Part shown: one piece after another, positions 24,832 through 33,160 of the stretch | Position numbering within the stretch: position 1 is the first letter of the stretch | How the letters are laid out: every line of letters starts with the position of its first letter | DNA from: VBWE01 sp943372645 | GTDB lineage: Bacteria; Bacteroidota; Bacteroidia; Palsa-965 | DNA length: 64,000 bases | NCBI GenBank assembly: GCA_943372645.1 | Contig: CALRZN010000013.1 | Span: forward strand, 62,001 to 126,000 | Direction of reading: 5' to 3' | Program-made: the position numbers and the translations under genes | Notes under the pieces: generated by a model | Told to the model about the DNA's origin: nothing | The model's database searches: none | What the model saw: the letters and a program-made list of their open reading frames with translations, nothing else

Positions 24832-26604
24832 TTAGTTTATCTGTACAAGTGAACCTTTAATGACTGCTATGGCGCTTGTTTTCAGTTCAGCTCCTGCGTT
24901 ACCGTTTGCAGAAAACTGGGCCTGCGCCGTGTTTTTAATGTTGATACCGTTTACTGCAACATCGCCGCCCGATGATTTGGCGGTGAGGTTTTGTGCAGCG
25001 GTAATTTTTACTTCGCTGGCCGAGTTGATTTCAATGCCGCTGTTGTTCATCACAATTTTATTCCCGTTCTGGTCTTTCAGCGTAATGCCTTTGGCACTGT
25101 CGTCAATCATTATGGAATTGCCGCCGGGTGTTACCAGCTCAATGCTCTGTTTGCTGTCTTCGTCATTAAACACCACTTTAATTCCGCCGCGGGTATAAAT
25201 GCCCTTGGTGTTGTTTTTGTTGTCGGCCGTAATGGGCGGTGTATTTTTTTTGTTGTAAAGCAAACCGAGAATAACCGGGTAACGCGGATCGTCGTTCATA
25301 AAACCAACCACCACTTCGTCGTCCACTTCGGGCCAGAAACAATGGCCGCGGTTTTTGCCGGCATCATCCATCAGCATGCGCGCCCATATTTTTCCTTCGG
25401 CATCTACCAGGGGCAGTTTCACCTGCACGCGGTTCTGGCCAGCGGGATCGGCATCAATTTTCAGCACCTTGCCGTAATGCAGTCCGTTTGCGGGAGCCAC
25501 AATGCCCGCAGCAGGCGGAACAAAGGCATCGTATTTTTCGGTAAACCATTCATCGGGCAGGCCGAACTGGAGGTGTGTAAACCAGCCTGCGTCGTCCAGT
25601 TCATGCCGTATGCCGGTTACATACACATCGCCGCTGAATTTATCACCGAGCCCGGCCAGTGTAACCGAGTCGCCGAGATCAACGGTTGCAATGCCATCTA
25701 CTTTTACACGGCCGCGTATTTTTGCAAAACCTGCTTTCACCTGCCGCGCTTTGCCCCAGCTGTTCAGTTCGCTGGTTGAAACCATACCGCTGTGATACAG
25801 TTTTGTGGTGGCAGGCGAAAAGGCGGTGGTCATGTCGGTTGATTTTACACCGGTATTTTCCAGCTGTTTGAACAGCGCGCTTGTGGCTGCTGTTCCTTCG
25901 GCAAGTGCCTGTGCGTCGGCATCCCAGGCCACGGCCTGCACCGATTTGTATTGTGTGCGTCCGTCGAATTCCGTTTCCAGTTCGTAAATGTCTTTGCCAT
26001 ACGTCAGTGTTACTGAACCGGCCGGAGCAGTGGCTGGCGGATCGTCAAGAATAAACTTCGATTGTTTGGTGCTGTAATACACCACCTTGCCGTTTACTTC
26101 GGCGCGTGCCATCATCAGGTCCCAGTCGCTGATGTTGTATTGCAGAAAACCTTTGTGTTCAATGTAGGTGCCGTTGGCCGCCACCGAAACCCCGTAGCTG
26201 GAAAAGAGCGCTTTGATGATGGTGTCTTCGGTAACGGCGCTGGCCGTTTCTTCTGTTACCTTGTTGTTACGGCCGAGTGTCATTTTGATGGCACTGTTGC
26301 GGCATTCGAGCACCACCACCGACGAGCCGCCCCGTACTTTGAGTGCATGTTTGATGATGACCCCGCTGAATACTTCCGGCGGATTGAGATCATAACCCAT
26401 GCTAACGCTGATGGTTTTTCCCGGTGCAGTGCCGGCCAGTGAACTTACTGCAAATGTGCCGTCGGCCGGGTTACCGTCAATAAGTACAAGCACGGCAAAG
26501 GGAATGCGGCCCATTTCGTAATGCACGCTGACCGAAACAATGGAAGGCGAGGCAAGTTCTGTCCCGTCGAGTTTTACTTTTATTGTGATCGGTCCGTCAG
26601 CCAT
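24832..26604 (-). CDS. VgrG-like central spike protein (Afp8-like)
   Basis: 590 aa. The N-terminal half (residues 1-360) is the gp27-like hub with SVHYEMGRIPFAVLVLIDGN and FLQYNISDWDLMMARAEVNG. An OB-fold follows (YGKVLKIDADPAGQNRVQVK, FWPEVDDEVVVGFMNDDPRY, PVILGLLYN), then GIKVVFNDEDSKQSIELVTP and a beta-helix made of short repeats (IMIDDSAKGITLKDQNGNKI). Length and order match Afp8/PVC8. It sits 3 nt below the LysM hub gene and 6 nt above the PAAR gene. Confidence 0.93.
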   Translation of the reverse strand: MADGPITIKVKLDGTELASPSIVSVSVHYEMGRIPFAVLVLIDGNPADGTFAVSSLAGTAPGKTISVSMGYDLNPPEVFSGVIIKHALKVRGGSSVVVLECRNSAIKMTLGRNNKVTEETASAVTEDTIIKALFSSYGVSVAANGTYIEHKGFLQYNISDWDLMMARAEVNGKVVYYSTKQSKFILDDPPATAPAGSVTLTYGKDIYELETEFDGRTQYKSVQAVAWDADAQALAEGTAATSALFKQLENTGVKSTDMTTAFSPATTKLYHSGMVSTSELNSWGKARQVKAGFAKIRGRVKVDGIATVDLGDSVTLAGLGDKFSGDVYVTGIRHELDDAGWFTHLQFGLPDEWFTEKYDAFVPPAAGIVAPANGLHYGKVLKIDADPAGQNRVQVKLPLVDAEGKIWARMLMDDAGKNRGHCFWPEVDDEVVVGFMNDDPRYPVILGLLYNKKNTPPITADNKNNTKGIYTRGGIKVVFNDEDSKQSIELVTPGGNSIMIDDSAKGITLKDQNGNKIVMNNSGIEINSASEVKITAAQNLTAKSSGGDVAVNGINIKNTAQAQFSANGNAGAELKTSAIAVIKGSLVQIN

Positions 26605-26607
26605 ACA

Positions 26608-27351
26608 TCAGATTTTTTGAAGCGGGGGAATAAGTATAACAGTACCGGGCACAAGTTTGCGGAGACCGTGCAGTTTGTTTATCCGGGCAAGCTCATAAAA
26701 AAGGTTCGGGTTGTTGTAATATTTTGTTGCCAGCATGGTCAGCGTATCGCCTTCTTTAATCACATACGCATGCGTCATGTCGGGTGAGTTGAGCTGCAGT
26801 TCCGACGCGGTGAGTTTGGCCGACTTGGTGCCGGTAAACGCCATGTCGATGTTGGCGCGGGTGGCTTCACCGTTCGTTTTGAATTCCGTGTACTTCACAT
26901 CAAACTTGGCGGCACGCCCGTAAAAGGTGTTGTCGCCAAACTGGATGCGCACGTAATTCGGTTCGTGCGTGGTGCTGTTCGTATTGTAAATGAGGTTCTT
27001 CAGTTTGGTGGTTTGCGTAATCACCGGGTCGTTTGAACTTACGGAGGAAGCGCCCATCAGGGCCATCACTGCATTTACGCCGTCTATTTCAAAATTGTCG
27101 AGCATGATGCTGAACGCCAGTTTTGACGGGGGCGTCCGTTTAAAACGCACTTCCGATGAAATGGCACCGATGGGTACATCTTCAAAGTATTCCACCTTCG
27201 ATTCGTACTGCATGCTCGACGGGTTGAAACGTCCTTTCCAGGTGCCCACTTTCGAATTAAATTCCTTGTCGCTGTACGCGTCGAAAATGATGATCGTCGG
27301 CGTTGCGCTGTCTGTAGGAAGAAGACCGGAAAGGAGGGAACTGAATGACAT
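26608..27351 (-). CDS. eCIS LysM-containing hub protein (Afp7-like)
   Basis: 247 aa. The N-terminus carries TPTIIIFDAYSDKEFNSKVG and FNPSSMQYESKVEYFED, a tube-initiator/hub type domain. The C-terminal 50 residues are a LysM module (HAYVIKEGDTLTMLATKYYN, then LVPGTVILIPPL). In Afp and PVC the equivalent protein (Afp7) joins tube, spike and baseplate like phage gp53/gp54-type hub parts; its LysM binds other baseplate proteins rather than peptidoglycan. It lies 5 nt below the DUF5908 gene. Confidence 0.9.
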   Translation of the reverse strand: MSFSSLLSGLLPTDSATPTIIIFDAYSDKEFNSKVGTWKGRFNPSSMQYESKVEYFEDVPIGAISSEVRFKRTPPSKLAFSIMLDNFEIDGVNAVMALMGASSVSSNDPVITQTTKLKNLIYNTNSTTHEPNYVRIQFGDNTFYGRAAKFDVKYTEFKTNGEATRANIDMAFTGTKSAKLTASELQLNSPDMTHAYVIKEGDTLTMLATKYYNNPNLFYELARINKLHGLRKLVPGTVILIPPLQKI

Positions 27352-27356
27352 GCCGC

Positions 27357-27563
27357 TTACCGTTCTTTGTTAAACGCTGAAAAATTATCCATAATGGCAT
27401 TGATGCATTCTTTCACCAGCTGCTCTTTTATCTTGTTGTTTTTCGGCATTGCAGGCGGTTCCGATGCTGCCTTTTTTTCGCCGCTTTCCGCTTCCGGTTT
27501 TTTGGTCGGATCGCTGCTTTCAATCGTGGTGCGTATCAACAGTTCGCGTATTTCTATCGGCAT
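27357..27563 (-). CDS. DUF5908 small eCIS protein (Afp6 position)
   Basis: 68 aa from ATG 27563. An upstream start would only add a non-conserved extension inside the tube-gene spacer. MPIEIRELLIRTTIES is the characteristic N-terminus of DUF5908, a family confined to injection-system loci as far as I know. A charged Lys/Glu linker and a helical C-terminus (IKEQLVKECINAIMDNF) follow. It lies 22 nt below the second tube gene. Its structural role is unknown. Confidence 0.8.
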   Translation of the reverse strand: MPIEIRELLIRTTIESSDPTKKPEAESGEKKAASEPPAMPKNNKIKEQLVKECINAIMDNFSAFNKER

Positions 27564-27585
27564 GGCTTCTGGTATCTGGCAGCGG

Positions 27586-28074
27586 TTAAACAAGTCCCAT
27601 CACGGCATTAAAAGCGGCCGTGAGGTACGTCATATTCACCTGTTTGTAAAACAAATATTTGAACGTAATTTTTTCAATAATCAGCCCGCTCGATTCGGCA
27701 TTGAAGCCGGACGTTTCCCATTTGATGGGATACGCATTTATAAAGAACCAGCAATACACGGGTAAACCGTCGCCATCGAGCAGTGTTACGATAACCGGGA
27801 TCGGAATTTTACGCTGCGCGAAAATCTGCGCTTCGAGCCAGTTGATGAGAAACGAACCTTCAATCATCCCGCGTTCGAGCACGAGATCGCCGTGTGTGTA
27901 TCCGTCAGGCACCTGCACAATGCCGCCGTCGATGCCGCCCACTTTCACATCTTTCAGTTTCATGGCAAAGTCAATTCCCGAAACCGACTTGAAGCCGATG
28001 TCTTTCGTGAAGTATCCGGGAATGCCGAAATCCACACGAAACGAATAACCGGGAAGCGGTGCAGGATTGCTCAT
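27586..28074 (-). CDS. eCIS tube protein 2 (gp19/Afp5-like)
   Basis: 162 aa. GYSFRVDFGIPGYFTKDIGF, VPDGYTHGDLVLERGMIEGS and a GFNAESSGLIIEKITFKYLF strand fit the phage gp19-type tail tube family. It is longer and less typical than the major tube protein encoded upstream, so it is probably the first tube ring next to the hub (Afp5-like). There is a 122-nt gap to the major tube gene. Confidence 0.88.
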   Translation of the reverse strand: MSNPAPLPGYSFRVDFGIPGYFTKDIGFKSVSGIDFAMKLKDVKVGGIDGGIVQVPDGYTHGDLVLERGMIEGSFLINWLEAQIFAQRKIPIPVIVTLLDGDGLPVYCWFFINAYPIKWETSGFNAESSGLIIEKITFKYLFYKQVNMTYLTAAFNAVMGLV

Positions 28075-28196
28075 GAGCGGTGTTCAGTAATGGCGACACC
28101 AATTCCCGGAAAATGCAGACCGGGGCCTGTATCTTCCGGGAACCAGTAGCAGCGCATGCAGCACGGCAGCAGCCGGCGCAGCGCAGTTAACGCCTG

Positions 28197-28631
28197 TTAT
28201 TCGATGGAAAGGCCTTCGTGTGCGATGTCGATTGATTCTACCGCTACTTCGCTGCTGTCCGACTTCAGGTTCGGACTGGTGATTTTTTTCGGCCACGCAT
28301 TGAGCAGCTTCCAGGTCATTACCGGGCTGTTCTCTTCGTCGAGCAGGCTGATGGTTACATCTTTGCGCTCGGGCGTGTTCATTTTCACCGCGTTGAACCA
28401 CGTATAGAACTGCTTGTCGCTGGCAAATACCCCTTTCTTCACCGAAACGTCGCTCGACTTACGCAGTCCCGACATTTTCTGTTTGGTATAAGGTGCCGGA
28501 CTCGCGCCGTTGCGGTACTCAATCACATCCACTTCAATATCAAGTCCCGATACTTCAGAACAGTTTATGATTGTGCCGCCGAGATCAACGGTAAAGTGAA
28601 AACTGGGCAGCGGATAATTCGGATCAGCCAT
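28197..28631 (-). CDS. eCIS major inner tube protein (Afp1-like)
   Basis: 144 aa. NYPLPSFHFTVDLGGTIINC, SEVSGLDIEVDVIEYRNGAS, LRKSSDVSVKKGVFASDKQF and VMTWKLLNAWPKKITSPNLK match the Hcp/gp19-type tube monomer in nearly every conserved turn. It stacks as hexamers inside the sheath and carries cargo in its lumen. It is separated from the upstream sheath gene by 279 nt that contain a large inverted repeat and smaller hairpins, unlike the otherwise tight spacing of the operon. Confidence 0.93.
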   Translation of the reverse strand: MADPNYPLPSFHFTVDLGGTIINCSEVSGLDIEVDVIEYRNGASPAPYTKQKMSGLRKSSDVSVKKGVFASDKQFYTWFNAVKMNTPERKDVTISLLDEENSPVMTWKLLNAWPKKITSPNLKSDSSEVAVESIDIAHEGLSIE

Positions 28632-28671
28632 GTTATTATCGTTTTAGTGTGTAGTTGTTGTTTGTTGTAAG

Positions 28672-28695
28672 TGTTTTACCGCCCGCGGTAAAACA
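28672..28695. repeat. Perfect 11-bp stem hairpin upstream of the tube gene
   Basis: TGTTTTACCGC (28672-28682) and GCGGTAAAACA (28685-28695) form a perfect stem with a 2-nt turn. It lies 41 nt before the major tube start codon (28631), within the 5' leader of that gene. A smaller TCCGG/CCGGA stem is at 28742-28755. No U-run follows on the transcribed strand, so it does not look like a simple terminator. Confidence 0.6.
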
Positions 28696-28785
28696 AGAAT
28701 AAGAACGTATTGGTGTGTAGTTGCTTTTAGTTGGCTGTAATTCCGGCCCGCCGGAGTTACAGGTAATGTAAGAACCTTACACGAA

Positions 28786-28914
28786 GTAAACATTTCTTAA
28801 AACCAAGGAGTTCGAGGCGGAAGTCCGGCTGAAAAGCGGAGTTTACTCGTGTAAATGAGCATTTTCAGCCGGGCTTCCAACGAAGAAATCCGAAGCGTTT
28901 TAAGGAATGTTTAC
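28786..28914. repeat. Large imperfect inverted repeat between sheath and tube genes
   Basis: The outer arms (28786-28803 and 28897-28914, GTAAACATTTCTTAAAAC type) agree at 17 of 18 positions. A second matching block near the centre (GGAAGTCCGGCTGAAAA, 28820-28836 region, against 28861-28877) agrees at 16 of 17. The distal end overlaps the sheath TAA stop (28911-28913), so in the transcript a roughly 129-nt stem-loop begins at the sheath stop. It could shield or terminate the upstream transcript and set sheath/tube ratio. Confidence 0.75.
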
Positions 28915-30809
28915 GCTTCCTGGAGTTTGTGTGAGAATTTGAGGATGATAAATTCAGCCGGGCGAACTACTGCCATACCGATTTCAATATTCATCCGTCC
29001 TTCCAGGATATCCACCTGCGACATCGTTGTACCGAGACCTACGTTTACAAAGTAAGCCGCTCCTGGTGTCGAACCTGCCAGTGCGCCCTGTTTCCAGAGG
29101 TTGGTCAGGAAGTTTTCGATCATCGCTTTCACACGGATCCAGGTGTTCGTATCGTTCGGTTCAAACACAGCCCAGTTGGTGCTGAGGCGTACGCTTTTCT
29201 CCACCATGTTGAAGAAACGGCGCACCGAGATGTAACGCCACTCGTTGTCGTTTCCGGCAAGTGTGCGTGCTCCCCATACCAGCGTGCCTTTGCCTGTAAA
29301 TGCGCGGATGGCGTTCACCGATTTGCCGGAGTTCACATCTACGTTCAGGTCTTCCTGCTGTTTGTTGTCAATTTTTACCCACGGACCTACAACCGAAGCG
29401 AGGCTCACGTTGGCCGGTGCTTTCCACACCCCGCGCGAAGTATCAACCTGAGCAAACACACCGGCAATGGCACCGCTCGGCGGAAGCAGGTTGGCGTTTT
29501 TCTTCACTTCGTTTACAATGCTCTGGTAAAGGATGTTGGTGTCGTACACCACCTTGTCCAGGTTTTCTTTAATGGTGTGTGTGTCGTTTTTAATGGCCAC
29601 GAGAATATCCACCACCGATTCAAAAAGCGACTTCAGCGGACCGCGTGCTTTTTTCACTTTATCGCCGTCCTCTGTAATGTCTTTGAACAGTTTGGATGCA
29701 GCTACCGATGCCAGTTCGAAATCAGCATAGTCGGTATCCGGAACAACACCGATGCCGGCGCCTTTGTCCACCGAGTTCAGGCCGCGTACAATGGTAGCGA
29801 GTGCCGAAGTGGAATTGGTTTTCAGGCGGAGTTCGTTCAGCACAAGCGGGTTCTTCAGTTCCGTGTTCTGCGCAAGCGCGATGATTTTGTCCACCAGCTC
29901 TTTAATAATTTTGGCATAGTGTTTCATCTCTTCTGCCGGCGCAATGTCAGCAGCAACTTTGAAGAACTTATCGTTGAGCGATGCGTCTTCAAATGGTTTG
30001 GTAACAAACGTGTTTACGATTTTGTAATCGGCCAGCGCCGACTTCAGGTTTTTGATCGCGGTCGGATCGGTGATCATGTCTTCGAAAACAAGATCATTTG
30101 CATCTTTATCCACGAGTTTGATGTCTTCGAATCCGAATGAATTCGAAAGCGTGGTCTGAATCCACGGGTAGTAGGAAGTGCCGTATTTCAGGTAGTTGAT
30201 ACCAACACCGTTGCGGAAGTCAAGAATAACATCGGCATCGGCACGGTCAACAAAACCGTCGAACACGTCGAGAATCGCAACGCGGTCCTGCAACATGGCG
30301 CATTGTTTCAGCATGAGCTGTTGCAGGCTGTAGGCCTGGTCTTTTTTCTCCAGCAGCATGGCGTCCGGACAAACGAGCATGGTGGGTGCATCTTCTTTTT
30401 CGCAGGCATTGATACCGGCTTCGAGTGCATCCATGGTTGCGCTGTTGTCGCTGCCGTCGTCTTTTTTGTACAGACCGGTAGATACGATGTAACATTCTCC
30501 GCCACCGTTGGCGAAGAACATGCGCACGGTATCATAGATGTAAAACATCCGGTTGAACTTTACGTTGGTAACCCGGCCTTTGTCGTAGGTTACTGTAATC
30601 TGCCCGTAGTTCGGTGATTTGCCGAACATCTCATGGTACTCCAGCAGGGAAGAGATGTGGCGCGGCGTATTATGTAAACTTTTGCCGGCGCGTTCTGCTT
30701 TTTCGGTGTAACCGATGAATGCCGGAATCGCAGTTGGTACCTGTCCGACAGATGGTGGGAGTGTGGTGATTTCCTCAACGTACACCCCGGGTGTTTTATA
30801 ATCAGCCAT
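28911..30809 (-). CDS. eCIS contractile sheath protein (Afp2-4-like)
   Basis: 632 aa. The start MADYKTPGVYVEEITTLPPS and the end NIEIGMAVVRPAEFIILKFS are the two signatures of contractile sheath proteins. GKGTLVWGARTLAGNDNEWR and YISVRRFFNMVEKSVRLST complete the conserved C-terminal core. The N-terminal and middle part (residues 100-440) is an expanded outer domain. Only one sheath gene is present, whereas Afp and PVC loci have three; one-sheath loci are known in other eCIS lineages. A large inverted repeat begins at its stop codon. Confidence 0.95.
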   Translation of the reverse strand: MADYKTPGVYVEEITTLPPSVGQVPTAIPAFIGYTEKAERAGKSLHNTPRHISSLLEYHEMFGKSPNYGQITVTYDKGRVTNVKFNRMFYIYDTVRMFFANGGGECYIVSTGLYKKDDGSDNSATMDALEAGINACEKEDAPTMLVCPDAMLLEKKDQAYSLQQLMLKQCAMLQDRVAILDVFDGFVDRADADVILDFRNGVGINYLKYGTSYYPWIQTTLSNSFGFEDIKLVDKDANDLVFEDMITDPTAIKNLKSALADYKIVNTFVTKPFEDASLNDKFFKVAADIAPAEEMKHYAKIIKELVDKIIALAQNTELKNPLVLNELRLKTNSTSALATIVRGLNSVDKGAGIGVVPDTDYADFELASVAASKLFKDITEDGDKVKKARGPLKSLFESVVDILVAIKNDTHTIKENLDKVVYDTNILYQSIVNEVKKNANLLPPSGAIAGVFAQVDTSRGVWKAPANVSLASVVGPWVKIDNKQQEDLNVDVNSGKSVNAIRAFTGKGTLVWGARTLAGNDNEWRYISVRRFFNMVEKSVRLSTNWAVFEPNDTNTWIRVKAMIENFLTNLWKQGALAGSTPGAAYFVNVGLGTTMSQVDILEGRMNIEIGMAVVRPAEFIILKFSHKLQEA

Positions 30810-30865
30810 AGTTAATGAATTAAAAAGTGTGTAGATATTATTACATGGTAAACATAGTTCTAATG

Positions 30866-31804
30866 CTAAACCATGACGTAATTTTTCAAACAGAAGTTAT
30901 GAACATTTATTAAACAGTTCCCCGTACTGTTCATATCTCCGAACGGGATCTGTTTGCGCATAATACGTCCCTGGTCTTCAATCTGCAATACATAATTATA
31001 CCGTTCCTGCAGCAGCACCGGTTCGCCGGAGGTAAACAGCCAGGCGTCGGGAATGGCAGGATGTGCGGCACGTTCAAAGCGGATGCGTTCCGATTCTTCG
31101 AGCAGTTCCGGTTGTGTGCAGGCATTGTATTTTGGTACAACCGTGTATTCCCAGAAAATGGAACGCGCGGGAAAAAACGCGGTCAGGTTTTGTGTTTCAT
31201 CACTGCTTTTCAGGATGATGATGCCGTCGTAATTGCCATCGCTGTGCAATAACATAAACGGTGTAGTGGACTCGCCCCCGGAATCAAATGTGTACCTGTT
31301 TTCGGTTTCGTCGTTTAAAGCAAAAACAAGTTCTTCATCACCGGCTTTTGCAGGCAGTGCAGCAACCGAATCACCGGCTCCGTTGCGGATGTGAAATGTG
31401 CCGGTTGCGCCGCCTGTCTGAACGGCAAACACACCACGGCACACCGGCAGTACTTCCGGTGTTTGTGTGCCGGTAACGCCGCGCATATCAAACACAAATT
31501 TCTTTTTGTTGCTGCTGAAAAAATCGGAAGCGGTGCGCACCTGCAGCAGCGCATCGTTGCACTGAAAACCGAACAGCAGTTCGAGCGGCGCGTCGGGTTT
31601 TACCAGCGGTTCTTCTTTCCCTTCCGCATCGCGGCATTCCTGCAGAATACGCACCCCGTCGGTGTACGGCTTCAGCAGCAGGCGGTGGTTGCGCATGCGC
31701 TGCGCGGTTTCGGGCAGGGCCACAATACGCACACCGGGCATTCGGCCGTCGCTGTAAAACGCATGCTCCAGCTTCAGGTCAATCAGTGTGCGGTAGCGGT
31801 TCAT
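30866..31804 (-). CDS. Unknown eCIS operon protein, candidate cap or accessory part
   Basis: 312 aa, no signal peptide or membrane helix. It is beta-rich with segments RYRTLIDLKLEHAFYSDGRM, PLELLFGFQCNDALLQVRTA, NYDGIIILKSSDETQNLTAF and RSIFWEYTVVPKYN, and ends with NSTGNCLINVHNFCLKNYVM. I do not recognise a named family. Its place between the DUF4255 (terminator) gene (15 nt upstream) and the sheath gene (56 nt downstream) is where AlgoCIS-type loci carry cap or terminator partners. A cap-adaptor or end-of-sheath role is my inference. Confidence 0.6.
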   Translation of the reverse strand: MNRYRTLIDLKLEHAFYSDGRMPGVRIVALPETAQRMRNHRLLLKPYTDGVRILQECRDAEGKEEPLVKPDAPLELLFGFQCNDALLQVRTASDFFSSNKKKFVFDMRGVTGTQTPEVLPVCRGVFAVQTGGATGTFHIRNGAGDSVAALPAKAGDEELVFALNDETENRYTFDSGGESTTPFMLLHSDGNYDGIIILKSSDETQNLTAFFPARSIFWEYTVVPKYNACTQPELLEESERIRFERAAHPAIPDAWLFTSGEPVLLQERYNYVLQIEDQGRIMRKQIPFGDMNSTGNCLINVHNFCLKNYVMV

Positions 31805-31819
31805 GGCTGCTGTGTGTTA

Positions 31820-32383
31820 TTAACCCGGGTTCGACATATCGCGGTCGGCGCCGGTAATTTCGGTGGCCTCGTATTTCATCACGGCTTCGCTGATGGCCAC
31901 TAAGCGCACACGGTACAAAATGGCCGGCATACATTTGGCGCCGACAGATGCCCAGAGGTTGCTCTGTTCATGCAGCGAAAGGTTCTGTATTTCGAAAATC
32001 AGTTTTTCAATGCCGCTGTCGAGCGCGGGTGTGTTCTGCCCGTCGAACACCGGTTTGCTCTGGAAAAACGCAACAACGGCAGAAATAAATTTCAGTGCCT
32101 CAATATTCAGCGTGGGGTTGAAAGCCGCTGAAAACAACACAAACAGGTTAAGGTATACCGGTTTGTTGGTGCTGCCTGCCGGGAACTGCTGCCGCGGCGG
32201 GACTTTTTTCTCTTCCTCGATGTTGATGAGCGAAACCAGGATTTTGTTTTCCTCTTTGATCGCCATCGAACCATCCTGGCCCACCACGTTGGTTATTACC
32301 GCACGATCGTTTTTCATGCGGAACTTCATCCGCAGAAATTCATTCAGTTCATTTACCACACTCACTAATGCAACGTCAATCAT
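31820..32383 (-). CDS. DUF4255 tail terminator/cap protein (Afp16/Pvc16-like)
   Basis: 187 aa. DVALVSVVNELNEFLRMKFR, NKILVSLINIEEEKKVPPRQ, VYLNLFVLFSAAFNPTLNIE, and LKFISAVVAFFQSKPVFDGQ followed by LHEQSNLWASVGAKCMPAIL match the DUF4255 (Pvc16 N-terminal) family. In Afp the equivalent ends tube and sheath growth. It lies 4 nt below the membrane-protein gene, consistent with translational coupling. Confidence 0.9.
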   Translation of the reverse strand: MIDVALVSVVNELNEFLRMKFRMKNDRAVITNVVGQDGSMAIKEENKILVSLINIEEEKKVPPRQQFPAGSTNKPVYLNLFVLFSAAFNPTLNIEALKFISAVVAFFQSKPVFDGQNTPALDSGIEKLIFEIQNLSLHEQSNLWASVGAKCMPAILYRVRLVAISEAVMKYEATEITGADRDMSNPG

Positions 32384-32387
32384 GCGT

Positions 32388-32753
32388 TCAGAGGCGTTTC
32401 AGCGCCCATATTGTGATGCGTGTAACATATACCCCGGCAAAGTTGATGGCCGACAGCAGGTAAAAAACATACAGCGGTTTCTTGTCAACCAGCACCAGCA
32501 GCGATTCGTAATATTTCGGAAACGCATGGATGATTGTTTCGGTGAAAATATATCCCAGCAGAAACCCGATAATAACCGATGCGAAAAACCACACCACTTC
32601 CAGCGCAATCTGCCGCCGCAGCAGTGCTTTGCGGTTCGCCTCCAGCTGTTCCATGAGCTCTGCCTGCGTGGTGGTAACCATGCGTATGCTCATCCGGTAC
32701 AGGTCCTGTTCGTTGCGGCGCTCTATAATTTTAAAAAGTTCATCGGCGGGCAT
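32388..32753 (-). CDS. Two-helix membrane protein at the head of the eCIS operon
   Basis: 121 aa. Residues 1-48 are charged and probably coiled-coil (LMEQLEANRKALLRRQIALE). Two membrane helices follow: about 50-72 (VVWFFASVIIGFLLGYIFTE) and about 94-117 (YVFYLLSAINFAGVYVTRIT). A short positively charged tail ends the protein. No family recognised. As the first gene of a particle operon with no other membrane part, it could anchor the particle, act in release (holin-like), or regulate assembly. Distinguishing these needs experiment; free eCIS particles do not need an anchor, whereas membrane-bound contractile systems do. Confidence 0.7.
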   Translation of the reverse strand: MPADELFKIIERRNEQDLYRMSIRMVTTTQAELMEQLEANRKALLRRQIALEVVWFFASVIIGFLLGYIFTETIIHAFPKYYESLLVLVDKKPLYVFYLLSAINFAGVYVTRITIWALKRL

Positions 32754-32772
32754 AGTCGTGTAGTGTGCGTCA

Positions 32773-32804
32773 CAAACGTCGAGAAAAATTCACCCAACCA
32801 AAAA
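32773..32804 (-). promoter_or_regulatory. Candidate Bacteroidota-type promoter of the eCIS structural operon
   Basis: On the minus strand a TTTTTGG box (32798-32804) is followed after 17 nt by GACGTTTG (32773-32780), one mismatch from the TAnnTTTG -7 element of Bacteroidota promoters. Transcription would start close to 32766, about 13 nt before the ATG at 32753. It is the only good match in the 400-nt spacer. Confidence 0.45.
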
Positions 32805-32987
32805 CGATTACCCGTATTTCAATGGAATTACTTATCAACAGGATTTCAAAAATGTTAGTAAAGTGGACTTTGTTGAGTTATTAACAGACGCTGAAAACAG
32901 AATGTGGAAATAGTTAATAAAAAAATAATGCTGCACAGGTAAAAGTACGTGTTTCTGTTTTTGGGAATTTTTTATGGTACTGGCAAC

Positions 32988-33103
32988 TGGGACTTTTATG
33001 ACAGGTGGGACATGTTTACCTGCACCTGCGGTGATGAATATTTTATTTGTAAAAGGAAAAGCGTTTACATCGTAGCGATGTCCCGCCTGTCGGAAAAGTC
33101 CCA
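32988..33103. repeat. Inverted pair of GGGACTTTTCCGACAGG-type dispersed repeats
   Basis: TGGGACTTTTATGACAGGTG at 32988 onward faces its near-complement at 33078-33103. A third copy in direct orientation occurs at 39270-39292. The pair occupies the spacer between the eCIS promoter and the T9SS gene, so it lies in otherwise gene-free sequence (32805-33120). Nothing else was seen in that spacer. Confidence 0.6.
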
Positions 33104-33120
33104 CAGTGCGGTTTAACAAA

Positions 33121-33152
33121 AGCGCCCCGTAACAAATCTGCTGCGGGGCGCT
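33121..33152 (-). terminator. Intrinsic terminator of the first T9SS gene
   Basis: AGCGCCCCG (33121-33129) pairs with CGGGGCGCT (33144-33152) around a 14-nt loop, followed on the minus strand by TTTGTT. It starts 19 nt after the stop of the minus-strand gene at 33171. Confidence 0.75.
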
Positions 33153-33160
33153 ATCTGAAA

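Noticed and set aside
32835..33119. 94-aa minus-strand protein in the eCIS/T9SS spacer
   Set aside because: It spans the inverted repeat pair, has no conserved features and no start signals.
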